Source of the DNA: Lachnospiraceae bacterium UBA7093
Lineage (GTDB): Bacteria > Bacillota > Clostridia > Lachnospirales > Lachnospiraceae
NCBI GenBank assembly: GCA_002492465.1
Contig: DKYT01000020.1
Span: 204,992 to 227,995 of the forward strand
Length of the DNA: 23,004 nt
Direction: 5' to 3'
The translations under genes were made by a program, and so were the position numbers. Positions 7,164 through 14,259 of this stretch are shown piece by piece. Each line of letters begins with the position of its first letter. Position 1 is the first letter of the stretch. The notes below the pieces were generated by a model. That model made no database searches. It was not told the origin of the DNA and was given only the letters and a program-made list of their open reading frames with translations.

Positions 7164-8045
7164 TTACTCTTTCAGCCCTGCATAAATAATGCCCTGTTCC
7201 AGATAATCCTGCCCCAACACAAATACAAACACCGCCGGAACCAGCGTAATCACACTGGCGCAAAAAGCAAATCCCGCTTGTCCCCAGGTTATTTCCGGCA
7301 GGTACAATGACAACGGCCACAAAGCTTTCTCCTCCAAAAACGCCATAGGCTGCTCCATCAAATTCCAATATTCCAAAAATCCCAGCACCATTGCAGAGAG
7401 CAGCCCTCCTTTTCCCAGGGGCAGTCCCAACCTTATTAATATGGTTATTTCTCCGGCTCCGTCTATTCTCGCCGCCTCCAGCATCTGGGGCGGAATGCTC
7501 CGAAAACCCCCGTATATAATGAACACGGGAAAGGTTGAAAACATCGCAGGTAAGATAATGGCTCCGTGGGTGTTTAAAAGAGAAAGTTGATTCAACACCA
7601 GATAGCTTGAGAGCATGGTTACCTGAAACGGCATGAGCATCAGCACCACATATAGGGAAAACAGCCATTTGCTTCCTTTTACCGGATACATGGCAAAGCC
7701 CCATGCCGCCGGTACCGCCGCCAGAAGCTGTCCGGCAAGAATACATCCCGTCAGTTTGATGGAATTCCAGAACAGCACAAAGAATTGAGGCGTTTCAAAC
7801 AGCAGCTTTTTATAATTCTCAAAGGAGGGATAATCCGGCATCCACTTCCAGCTGATCCATTCCTCCCCCTCTGTAAACACACTGCCCAAATATCCCCCCA
7901 GCTCCCAGCTGTCCATAAGCGCCCCCGATAACAGAATCAGCAGGGGCAAAAGGATCAGCGCCGCCGGAAGTGAAAGCAACGTCACCGCTAAGCCCTTTTG
8001 CACCCATATGCCCGCTTTCCGTAAATCTATCTTTTTAACTTTCAT
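7164..8045 (-). CDS. Carbohydrate ABC transporter permease, MalG type
   Basis: A 293-residue inner-membrane permease with about six hydrophobic segments (first at 19-43, others near 88-118, 125-151, 161-180, 214-230 and 259-279). The EAA loop that docks the ATPase reads LEAARIDGAGE at 189-199, followed by LGLPLGKGG. It ends GIIYAGLKE, typical of MalG-family proteins. The start overlaps the end of the upstream permease by 11 bases, showing tight co-translation. No ATPase is encoded in the operon; many Firmicutes sugar permeases share one MsmX-like ATPase made elsewhere. The presence of an intact EAA loop argues for real ATP-driven transport. The substrate is unknown, and the BlaI-type control makes a simple nutrient sugar less obvious. 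Confidence 0.9.
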   Translation of the reverse strand: MKVKKIDLRKAGIWVQKGLAVTLLSLPAALILLPLLILLSGALMDSWELGGYLGSVFTEGEEWISWKWMPDYPSFENYKKLLFETPQFFVLFWNSIKLTGCILAGQLLAAVPAAWGFAMYPVKGSKWLFSLYVVLMLMPFQVTMLSSYLVLNQLSLLNTHGAIILPAMFSTFPVFIIYGGFRSIPPQMLEAARIDGAGEITILIRLGLPLGKGGLLSAMVLGFLEYWNLMEQPMAFLEEKALWPLSLYLPEITWGQAGFAFCASVITLVPAVFVFVLGQDYLEQGIIYAGLKE

Positions 8046-8898
8046 TTCGATCCCACAGCCTTTGTAAAACCATCATAATCACCATCAAAAAACCTCCCGT
8101 ACACACTGCCGCTGCCGCCATTTTATCCAACTCCAGATTTACAAACCAGTTATTGAACAGATGCTGTAAAAGATAAATGCTTTCATCCGGATAAGCACCT
8201 GCCGTAAGATATGCCTCCCGATAAATCTTAAAGGAGTTTAAAAAGGATAAAACCACAATTGTGTACAGGCTTCCTTTCAGATTTGGAAGAATCATATACC
8301 ACAAGCGCTGCCACTTTCCCGCACCATCAGTTTTTGCCGCCTCCAGAAGCGCCGTGGGAATACCCGAAAGCCCGGCAAGCCACAAAAGCACCGTATATCC
8401 CATATTTTTCCACAGATAGGTTCCCACAAGCACCCAAAATGCCGACGACGAACCAAGATAGTCCTTTGAAACCTGCCCCCACAACCCCAGCCATTCTCCC
8501 AGACGGGACAGAAGCATGTTAAAAAAACCCCGCCTGTAAAAGGTCATCTTCCATACCAGGACAATGGTTGCCGTGGGCATGGCAAGGGGAAGCAGATAAA
8601 TGGCTTTCAGCCATCCCTTATGCTTCAGCATATTCAGCAGAAGCGCCGCCGCCAGGCTGACCATAACCAGAAGAGGAAGGCACGCCAGTGTAAACAGAAA
8701 CGTATTTTTTACCGCCATCCGAAACGCCTGATTTTGAAAGATCATCCGATAATTTTCAAATCCGCAGAACTCCCCTGTTACCCCTCCGGTAAAGGATCTT
8801 TGCACCACATCTCCAAACGGAACAAGCACAAAGACCATAATTCCTGCAAGTCCTGGCAGCACAAACAGACAAAAAAACTTTTTTCTTTTTTTCAGCAT
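8035..8898 (-). CDS. Sugar ABC transporter permease, MalF/UgpA type
   Basis: A 287-residue permease that starts MLKKRKKFFCLFVLPGLAGI, the usual cytoplasmic lysine patch and first membrane helix of UgpA/MalF proteins lacking the large MalF loop. Further helices lie near 65-90, 97-118, 152-178, 210-222 and 262-279. The EAA loop is LLEAAKTDGAGKWQRLW (184-200), followed by ILPNLKG. It would pair with the permease encoded directly downstream to form the membrane channel. The ATG at 8898 is six bases behind the stop of the lipoprotein gene, with GGAG overlapping that stop. The substrate cannot be told. Confidence 0.9.
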   Translation of the reverse strand: MLKKRKKFFCLFVLPGLAGIMVFVLVPFGDVVQRSFTGGVTGEFCGFENYRMIFQNQAFRMAVKNTFLFTLACLPLLVMVSLAAALLLNMLKHKGWLKAIYLLPLAMPTATIVLVWKMTFYRRGFFNMLLSRLGEWLGLWGQVSKDYLGSSSAFWVLVGTYLWKNMGYTVLLWLAGLSGIPTALLEAAKTDGAGKWQRLWYMILPNLKGSLYTIVVLSFLNSFKIYREAYLTAGAYPDESIYLLQHLFNNWFVNLELDKMAAAAVCTGGFLMVIMMVLQRLWDRNES

Positions 8899-8904
8899 AA
8901 AGGG

Positions 8905-11244
8905 TTACTCCGACATATAAATGGCAAGCTTACTCCAAATGGCGTCAAGGGTCTCTTCCAGCTCCTGTTCCCCTTCCAGATATGCCTCCCCTTCGTCAAA
9001 AACAGTTTTTTCCAGAGTCAGATCTGCCAGCAGAGGCGTATCCGCCGATTCCATCCATCTCCTTAAATCGGCAAGCTCCTCATCCTCGGGATAGTACACA
9101 TCCAAATCCACTTCTATGCCGTCCTCATCTATCATTGCCATTGAGCCGTATAAATTATTTTCGCCCAAATACTCCTCTTCAGGAAGAAGAAGCTTTTCAA
9201 ATGCTCCCTTGTTCACTGCAAAGCCTCCCAAAGCACATTGTACTTCTTCTCCCAGAAATACCTTCACAAAGTCCTCCGCCAATTCCTTCCTGTCAGTTCC
9301 CGCATTGATTCCCAGGATGGAATCCGGTATGAAAATCCCCTCCCTTTGTCCCGCCAGGGGCAGCAGCAGCGTGTCCTCAAAGCCTTCCGCCTTAGCCGCC
9401 GAGGTAATGTCAAAATATCCATATGGATAAGTGGTAATTCCTGCCATAAACCGGGTATAACCACCTACATAGTCAAGGGTATTTATCCCATAAATAGAAG
9501 TCTCATATACCCAGTCTTCTCCATAGATTTCCCCGTACCAATCTGTACTGGACTCATATCTGTCTATACTTTTAGATGAAATTCCGTTCATCTGTGCCTG
9601 ATAAATCCTTTTCATCTGAGTCAGGAATTCCGACACCGCCTCTCTGTCTATTTCCCCCTGCTGACCAACCCATGCCGGTTCGCTTGCCATAGAAAAGACC
9701 TTCATAATTCCCTTTGCCGAACAGATTCCCAAAAGATCCTCGCCGGGATTGTCTCCGCGCAGTTGCTCCGCCATGTCCGCAACCGCTGTAAGGTCCGTCA
9801 TTTGAGAAACATATTTTTCTCTGCCCAGCATAAGAGGAAAGCACACATTCCCGGGAACCGCGTAAATTCCTTTTTCCTTTCCTTCTTTCCCCGAAAAGGC
9901 CAGGAAAAGATTGTCATACAGTTCTTCCTCTTTGGACAAGGTTTCCAGAAGATCGTCCAGCTTAAGAAGCAGCCCTTTTTCCACATAAGAATCCATGGGC
10001 AGACCGTCCAGCAATAAAAGGTCGGGACCTTTTCCTGCCAGGATTTCCGTATTCAGCTTTTTCAGCGCATCTTCTCTGGTAATGCCGTCATCCTCCTCCA
10101 TCCTTATCTCGTATTCCACAAACACATCCGGGTTCATAACCTGATAAATGGAAATCGCCGTCCGGAGACTGTAGCTTTCCGTAAGACTGTACACTTTCAG
10201 TTTTTCACTGGGATAAGCGCTTACATTGGGATCAAAGGTGAATTTCACCAGCTTCCCATTGTTGAACACCGCCAAAAACGCACCGTCCCCCAGAAGCGTC
10301 ATGCCCTTGATTCCGTATTGGGGACTGCCCAGCCGGGAGAGACTTCCGTCGATCAACTGCTCCGTCTCCTTTTCTCCTATTACATGGCGGTGCAAACCTT
10401 TTTCTCCTGCAAGATAAAGCGTCCCATCCTCCCCGAAAAAATATAGCAGATCATACCAACTTCCTCCATTAAAATTGCGGTCTTCTCCATATTGGCTGCT
10501 TACAAATTCCTCCAGCCCTTCCTCCTCCACATATTCTTCCTTTTCCAGATCATAAAGAAGGGGCGTTTTTAAATCATATCCATCTATCAACATCAGATTT
10601 CCGCCAAACTGAATCTGCCCAGGTCTTCCCTCTAAGGTAAGAAAAGGTTTACTGCTGCCGTCCTCACTGACTTCATAAATCACATCTCCCAGAGTGGTAA
10701 TAAAAATTCTCCCCTGATCCGACAGCCAGATTCTGTTAGCATACATCTCTTCCTCTGAGACGGACAATTGAATCGGCGTCACCCTGCCGTCCGGGGCAAT
10801 CAGCGCGCAATCCGGCGACAAGTTAAACGCCGAGTCCTCCTCAGAGTCCTCTTTTGCAGAATCCTTTTCATAGTCTTCATAAATGACCCCGATGGTTCCG
10901 TCCTCACGGATCTGCACGTCCATAAGATAGGCAGCTTCCAGCTTGTCATCCAGCCACCCGTTGCTTTCTTTTTCCCATGTATCGCTGTTGTCCTTAGATA
11001 CCTGTATTCCAGACGTCTTATCAACGATCCTAATGCTTCCGTCAGAAAATCTTTTCATACCGCTGACGTTTTTCAATACTTCCGACAGATCTCTTTCCGC
11101 CTCCACATATCTTCCCATCTGGGTTTCTTCCGATTTGTCCTGGAAATTTTCCTTCTTTGTGCTGTTGCCTGCGCATCCCCCCGTCAACATCATAATAGCG
11201 GATAAAAGTAGGCAAACTGTTTTTCGGGCTTGTTTCTTTTTCAT
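8905..11244 (-). CDS. Large lipoprotein: propeller-like N-terminal region plus extracellular solute-binding domain
   Basis: A 779-residue exported lipoprotein. The start MKKKQARKTVCLLLSAIMML is a lipoprotein signal, and Cys24 in LTGGC is the likely lipidated residue. Residues about 45-340 show repeated short strands with Asp-Gly turns (FSDGSIRIVD, REDGTIGVIY, SDQGRIFITT, GEDGTLYLAG), which looks like a beta-propeller or sialidase-like sensor. From about 347 (LKVYSLTESYSLRTAISIY) to the end it resembles family-1 solute-binding proteins, including NTEILAGKGPDLLLLDG. At 779 residues it is nearly twice the normal 400-450. The frame is open to an ATG at 11289, but that lies inside the promoter's initial transcribed region; the ATG at 11244 has AAGGGAGT ahead and gives a clean signal peptide. 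First gene of the operon. The ligand is unknown. Confidence 0.87.
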   Translation of the reverse strand: MKKKQARKTVCLLLSAIMMLTGGCAGNSTKKENFQDKSEETQMGRYVEAERDLSEVLKNVSGMKRFSDGSIRIVDKTSGIQVSKDNSDTWEKESNGWLDDKLEAAYLMDVQIREDGTIGVIYEDYEKDSAKEDSEEDSAFNLSPDCALIAPDGRVTPIQLSVSEEEMYANRIWLSDQGRIFITTLGDVIYEVSEDGSSKPFLTLEGRPGQIQFGGNLMLIDGYDLKTPLLYDLEKEEYVEEEGLEEFVSSQYGEDRNFNGGSWYDLLYFFGEDGTLYLAGEKGLHRHVIGEKETEQLIDGSLSRLGSPQYGIKGMTLLGDGAFLAVFNNGKLVKFTFDPNVSAYPSEKLKVYSLTESYSLRTAISIYQVMNPDVFVEYEIRMEEDDGITREDALKKLNTEILAGKGPDLLLLDGLPMDSYVEKGLLLKLDDLLETLSKEEELYDNLFLAFSGKEGKEKGIYAVPGNVCFPLMLGREKYVSQMTDLTAVADMAEQLRGDNPGEDLLGICSAKGIMKVFSMASEPAWVGQQGEIDREAVSEFLTQMKRIYQAQMNGISSKSIDRYESSTDWYGEIYGEDWVYETSIYGINTLDYVGGYTRFMAGITTYPYGYFDITSAAKAEGFEDTLLLPLAGQREGIFIPDSILGINAGTDRKELAEDFVKVFLGEEVQCALGGFAVNKGAFEKLLLPEEEYLGENNLYGSMAMIDEDGIEVDLDVYYPEDEELADLRRWMESADTPLLADLTLEKTVFDEGEAYLEGEQELEETLDAIWSKLAIYMSE

Positions 11245-11292
11245 TTTCCCGTACTCCCTTCTATTTCCAAAATGTATTGCATTTCGCACAAT

Positions 11293-11350
11293 ATGACTAC
11301 TGCAATAGTCTATCTGGTACTAGACTATCACAGTAGTCATATCTTGTCAA
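11293..11350 (-). promoter_or_regulatory. Promoter of the permease-adaptor operon with two BlaI-type operators
   Basis: On the minus strand TTGACA (11350-11345), 17 bp, then TAGTCT (11327-11322) with a TG one base upstream (extended -10). Operator O1, GACTATCACAGTAGTC (11323-11338), covers the spacer and -10. Operator O2, GACTACTGCAATAGTC (11295-11310), covers the first transcribed bases. Both fit GACTA-N6-TAGTC, close to the ACTA...TAGT core of known BlaI/MecI sites. Almost the same sequence stands before the BlaI gene at 14144-14201. Confidence 0.8.
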
Positions 11351-11387
11351 TCAATTTCATGGAAATCTTGACGTGAATTCGAACTGC

Positions 11388-11437
11388 GACACAAAAATTT
11401 CATAAAAGTTTCACAAAAATTTCACCGACTCTTGACA
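11388..11437 (+). promoter_or_regulatory. Direct repeats at 11-bp period upstream of the lipoprotein promoter
   Basis: GACACA (11388), TTCATA (11399), TTCACA (11410) and TTCACC (11421) recur at exactly 11 bp, and the next position in register (11432) is the -35 TTGACA itself. This is the geometry of OmpR/PhoB-family response-regulator sites, such as TT(A/T/C)ACA Pho boxes in Bacillus. The binding protein is not identified in the window. Confidence 0.5.
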
Positions 11438-11460
11438 ATGCCCTTCTTCTTATGTAAAAT
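11432..11460 (+). promoter_or_regulatory. Promoter of the Glu-rich lipoprotein gene
   Basis: A perfect -35 TTGACA (11432-11437), a 17-bp spacer and TAAAAT (11455-11460). Transcription would start near 11467, giving a leader of about 50 bases that ends with AGGAGG ahead of the ATG at 11516. Confidence 0.75.
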
Positions 11461-11515
11461 GCTGAGTTGTGTGATGAAGCACATAAACTCGTAAAGAGCA
11501 ATAGGAGGAAAAGTT

Positions 11516-12061
11516 ATGAAAAGGAAAACCTTAAAATTTGCAGCATGTGCAGCAATTACAGCACTTATGTTATCTTTAACTGCCTGTGGCGGAAAAGAAG
11601 CTGCTAACACAGAAGATCCTGCTCCCGTAGAAGCAGTAGAAGACGAAGCTGAACCGGAAACCGAAACTCCTGCAGAGGATGCCGATGTGGAAACCCCCGC
11701 AGAAGATACAGAAGCAGATACAGCCGCTTCCGGAACTTTAGAGGAATTATTTAGTGATCCTGCCACAAAAGAAGCGTTAGATCAGCAGTTTGCAGCTATG
11801 GCACAGGATGGTATGTCCTTATCTTCTGATGTTAAAGGAAATAATTTTACACTCATTTTTAAGATTGAAGACAGTTCTATGCTTTCTGACGGTATAGAGG
11901 ATCAGCTTAGCACAGCGCTGGATTCATTGGCAAGTACCTTCCAGGCATCTGCTCAGCAGTTTGATGCAGCAATTGGGCAGGAAGGCGCATGCACCGTTAC
12001 TATCCGTTATACAGATCCTGACGATAACGTATTGGCTGAACAGTCTTTCATGGCTGAATAA
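11516..12061 (+). CDS. Glu-rich lipoprotein with C-terminal DUF4854-like domain
   Basis: A 181-residue exported lipoprotein. The signal MKRKTLKFAACAAITALML ends in a lipobox LTAC with Cys24 as the lipid anchor. Residues 25-70 are a low-complexity, strongly acidic linker of Glu, Ala, Pro and Thr (for example ETETPAEDADVETPAEDTEA), which likely spans the wall. The globular part (about 73-181: GTLEELFSDPATKEALDQQF, then MSLSSDVKGNNFTLIFKI and CTVTIRYTDPDDNVLAEQSF) resembles DUF4854, known from Clostridia cell-surface proteins with no assigned function; this match is from memory. The ATG follows a perfect AGGAGGAAAAG. It lies between the two BlaI-controlled operons but on the other strand, with its own promoter and direct repeats, so it is probably regulated separately. 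Confidence 0.85.
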   Translation: MKRKTLKFAACAAITALMLSLTACGGKEAANTEDPAPVEAVEDEAEPETETPAEDADVETPAEDTEADTAASGTLEELFSDPATKEALDQQFAAMAQDGMSLSSDVKGNNFTLIFKIEDSSMLSDGIEDQLSTALDSLASTFQASAQQFDAAIGQEGACTVTIRYTDPDDNVLAEQSFMAE

Positions 12062-12121
12062 CACTGGCTTTTGTCTCAGGACAATACATCCAAAATTTAT
12101 GTATATCTTGATATAAGTCAA

Positions 12122-12153
12122 ATAAGGGGCTGTCATTCTTGGCAGCCCCTTAT
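12122..12153. terminator. Bidirectional hairpin between convergent genes
   Basis: ATAAGGGGCTG (12122-12132) and CAGCCCCTTAT (12143-12153) form a perfect 11-bp stem with a 10-base loop, AT-rich on both sides. It lies 61 bases after the lipoprotein stop and 83 bases beyond the stop of the convergent M56 gene, so it can end both transcripts. Confidence 0.75.
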
Positions 12154-12235
12154 ATTAATATTCCGATCCGCCGGCTCGCAAAGCGTGGCGGCGTTGATTC
12201 TTACAGGACAGTCGGCAAAATACACTGCCCGTTGT

Positions 12236-13729
12236 TTATTTCCATCCTCCTTGCCAACGACTGGCATATTTTCTGGATTCTTCCTCTGATAAATGCACCA
12301 GCCCGGTCAAATTGCCATTCTCATCATATTCCGTAACAACGCCTGTCACGCCGTTCTCCGGACTTGCCTCTCTGGAACATACTCTTCCTGAAAATCCCTG
12401 TTCCGACCGCAATTGGTTATCTGCAAAGAAGAAAACAGGTTCCTCCTGATAATAAAGCTGATAATCATCCTCTGTGATCTCCACGCTCAACCCATATTGG
12501 GCAAATTCCTGCGCCAGCCCTGTAACCATATTCTCTGTACTCTCTGTGAGCGTTGCCGCTTCTTCCGCCACAGCCGTCTCCTGTTCTACGGCGTCCGCCG
12601 CATATTCCGTGAAAGTGCCAGGCGTAGCTGCACTTGCCGTCTGCTCCTCCTGCCATGCAAGGTTGACCTGTGTAATAACGTTGTCTTCCAAAGCATATGC
12701 CCCTGGAAGTTCTGTTGTGGCCTCATATAACCGGTATTGTGCATATGCCTGATCATTGCCTACAAATACCGTCAGAGCGCCCGCCACTGCCAATATCGCC
12801 GCCAATATCACCCTCGCAGTTGTTTTTTGACAGGTCATAACTGCTATGATCCTTTCCTTTACCGCACTTTTTCCAAATCCCATTCCTGTCTGAAAACCCA
12901 GCCTTCTGTTCTCCGCCATGGCAAGAAGGGTTAACGCATAATCCTGCCTGCTTCCCCTGTTCCTGCGTACCACTCTTTCATCACATAAAAGTTCCATATC
13001 TCTGTTAAACAGAAAATACATCGCCCATGCAAAGGGGTTAAACCAATGGATACACAAGGCAAGATGCGCCGCCAGTTTTTTCAGATTATCGTAATTTCTG
13101 ATATGCGCCAGCTCATGCTGAAGGCAAAACGCAATTTCCTTTTCCTCCTTCAGGCGCAAGCCTTTGGGAAACACCACTGCCGGATGCAGCAAGCCATAAG
13201 TGACAGGCGTTGCCGTGCGATCGGAAATACGGAATTTTATTTTCATCAACCGTTTCAGATCTTTCTCATTGGTTGCCGCCTGACCGACCAGCCGCCTTTT
13301 CTCCTGCTCCGGCATAGGCAGACTTTCCTTAAACAGCCGGCTGTCTCTGAGGTAAAGATACAGAGAACCAAACAGCATCATACCGGTTCCCAATAAATAA
13401 AGGAAAAACACAATTTTGCCAAAATCCGCCGCCTGATATGCATAATCGGTATCCTCTATAGGCTGATCAGTCGTTACAACCACATCCCCTTCTGCAAACA
13501 CTCCTACTACCACCTCGTATTTCTCCTCATGGGTTAGCAGATCTCTTATATCTGCCAGCGGCTCCGGAATAGGCATTGATACAAAAAAGGGCAGCAGCAG
13601 ACGTAGAATTGCAATTTCCCAAAGTATAACCATCACTGCCTTAGGCAGACGATGTAAAAACAAGGCGCGGAATAAAATAAGTAACAGAATCAAAATTCCC
13701 GCCGCCGCGCTCATTTTAATCAAAATCAT
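12236..13729 (-). CDS. BlaR1-like M56 membrane metallopeptidase, sensor/anti-repressor
   Basis: A 497-residue membrane protease of the M56 (BlaR1/MecR1) family, expected to cut the partner BlaI repressor after an outside signal. Hydrophobic helices lie near 5-24, 30-52 and 104-127. The zinc motif HELAH is at 205-209 with the third ligand likely E246 (MELLCDERV), and GLLHPAVVFP stands before it, as is typical. A fourth helix (about 305-324) leads to an outer domain of some 165 residues. That domain begins with a Glu/Ala/Thr-rich stretch (360-395) and ends with DDYQLYYQEEPVFFF and WQGGWK. It is much smaller than the penicillin-binding domain of BlaR1 and has no SxxK/SxN/KTG set, so beta-lactams are unlikely to be the signal. 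It starts 25 bases after the BlaI stop, with AAGGAAGG ahead. Confidence 0.9.
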   Translation of the reverse strand: MILIKMSAAAGILILLLILFRALFLHRLPKAVMVILWEIAILRLLLPFFVSMPIPEPLADIRDLLTHEEKYEVVVGVFAEGDVVVTTDQPIEDTDYAYQAADFGKIVFFLYLLGTGMMLFGSLYLYLRDSRLFKESLPMPEQEKRRLVGQAATNEKDLKRLMKIKFRISDRTATPVTYGLLHPAVVFPKGLRLKEEKEIAFCLQHELAHIRNYDNLKKLAAHLALCIHWFNPFAWAMYFLFNRDMELLCDERVVRRNRGSRQDYALTLLAMAENRRLGFQTGMGFGKSAVKERIIAVMTCQKTTARVILAAILAVAGALTVFVGNDQAYAQYRLYEATTELPGAYALEDNVITQVNLAWQEEQTASAATPGTFTEYAADAVEQETAVAEEAATLTESTENMVTGLAQEFAQYGLSVEITEDDYQLYYQEEPVFFFADNQLRSEQGFSGRVCSREASPENGVTGVVTEYDENGNLTGLVHLSEEESRKYASRWQGGWK

Positions 13730-13754
13730 TTGACCGCCTTCCTTTCGTCTCTGT

Positions 13755-14114
13755 TTAAGCCAAATCGTCTATCAGCTTTTTTAACTGCTCCACTTCCTTT
13801 TTGGACAACTTTTTACCATCCAGAAAAGCTGCGAAAAATTTTTCTTTTGAACCGTCAAACATTTTGTCGATCAGCTCCTCTGTCTCATATTCCTGCACTT
13901 CCTGTCTGGAAAGTAATGGAACGCACACAAACCCCGGTTCTTCCCTCCTGATCGCTCCCTTATCCACACATTTTTTAATAACGGTGTAGGTGGTGTTTCT
14001 GTTCCACCCGATCTCACCTTTTAAAATTTTAACTACCTGCCCTGCCGGTATCGCTCCTTCCCGCCAAAGTACTTCCATTACCCTTCTCTCTGAATCAAAT
14101 AATTTTATTTCCAT
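13755..14114 (-). CDS. BlaI/MecI/CopY-family repressor
   Basis: A 119-residue winged-helix repressor. The N-terminal 70 residues hold the DNA-binding domain (FDSERRVMEVLWREG, then GWNRNTTYTVIKKCVDKGAI), and the C-terminal part (EELIDKMFDGSKEKFFAAFL to the end) is the dimerisation helix region that partner M56 proteases cut. Proteins of this family bind short dyads with an ACTA...TAGT core as dimers. Such dyads occur in pairs at its own promoter (14146-14189) and at the permease-adaptor operon promoter (11295-11338), so it very likely represses both. The ATG at 14114 has AAAGGATAAGG upstream. It is co-transcribed with the M56 gene, giving the classic autoregulated blaI-blaR1 arrangement without a beta-lactamase in the operon. 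Confidence 0.94.
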   Translation of the reverse strand: MEIKLFDSERRVMEVLWREGAIPAGQVVKILKGEIGWNRNTTYTVIKKCVDKGAIRREEPGFVCVPLLSRQEVQEYETEELIDKMFDGSKEKFFAAFLDGKKLSKKEVEQLKKLIDDLA

Positions 14115-14143
14115 ACCCTTATCCTTTCCCGTCTAATCGCAAA

Positions 14144-14201
14144 ATGACTACTATAATAGTCTTTCTAATAAAAGACTATCACAGCAGTCATTCTCTGTCA
14201 A
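14144..14201 (-). promoter_or_regulatory. Autoregulated promoter of the BlaI-M56 operon with two operators
   Basis: On the minus strand TTGACA (14201-14196), 17 bp, TAGTCT (14178-14173) with TG one base upstream. Operators are GACTATCACAGCAGTC (14174-14189) over spacer and -10, and GACTACTATAATAGTC (14146-14161) downstream of the start point. Spacing and order are identical to the site at 11293-11350. Confidence 0.82.
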
Positions 14202-14259
14202 ACTCTTTTTCTGATTAAATCATTCCCAATACCAGGGTTATAGTTAGAATTCATGATAC

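Noticed and set aside
7138..7746. 202-codon minus-strand frame overlapping the MalG-type permease
   Set aside because: Alternative frame of a gene with clear family match; its product is Gly/Cys/Arg-rich with no membrane pattern.
12162..12185. GC-rich imperfect hairpin CCGCC...GGCGG after the M56 gene
   Set aside because: The stem is interrupted and no T run follows on either strand; the neighbouring perfect hairpin at 12122-12153 explains termination better.
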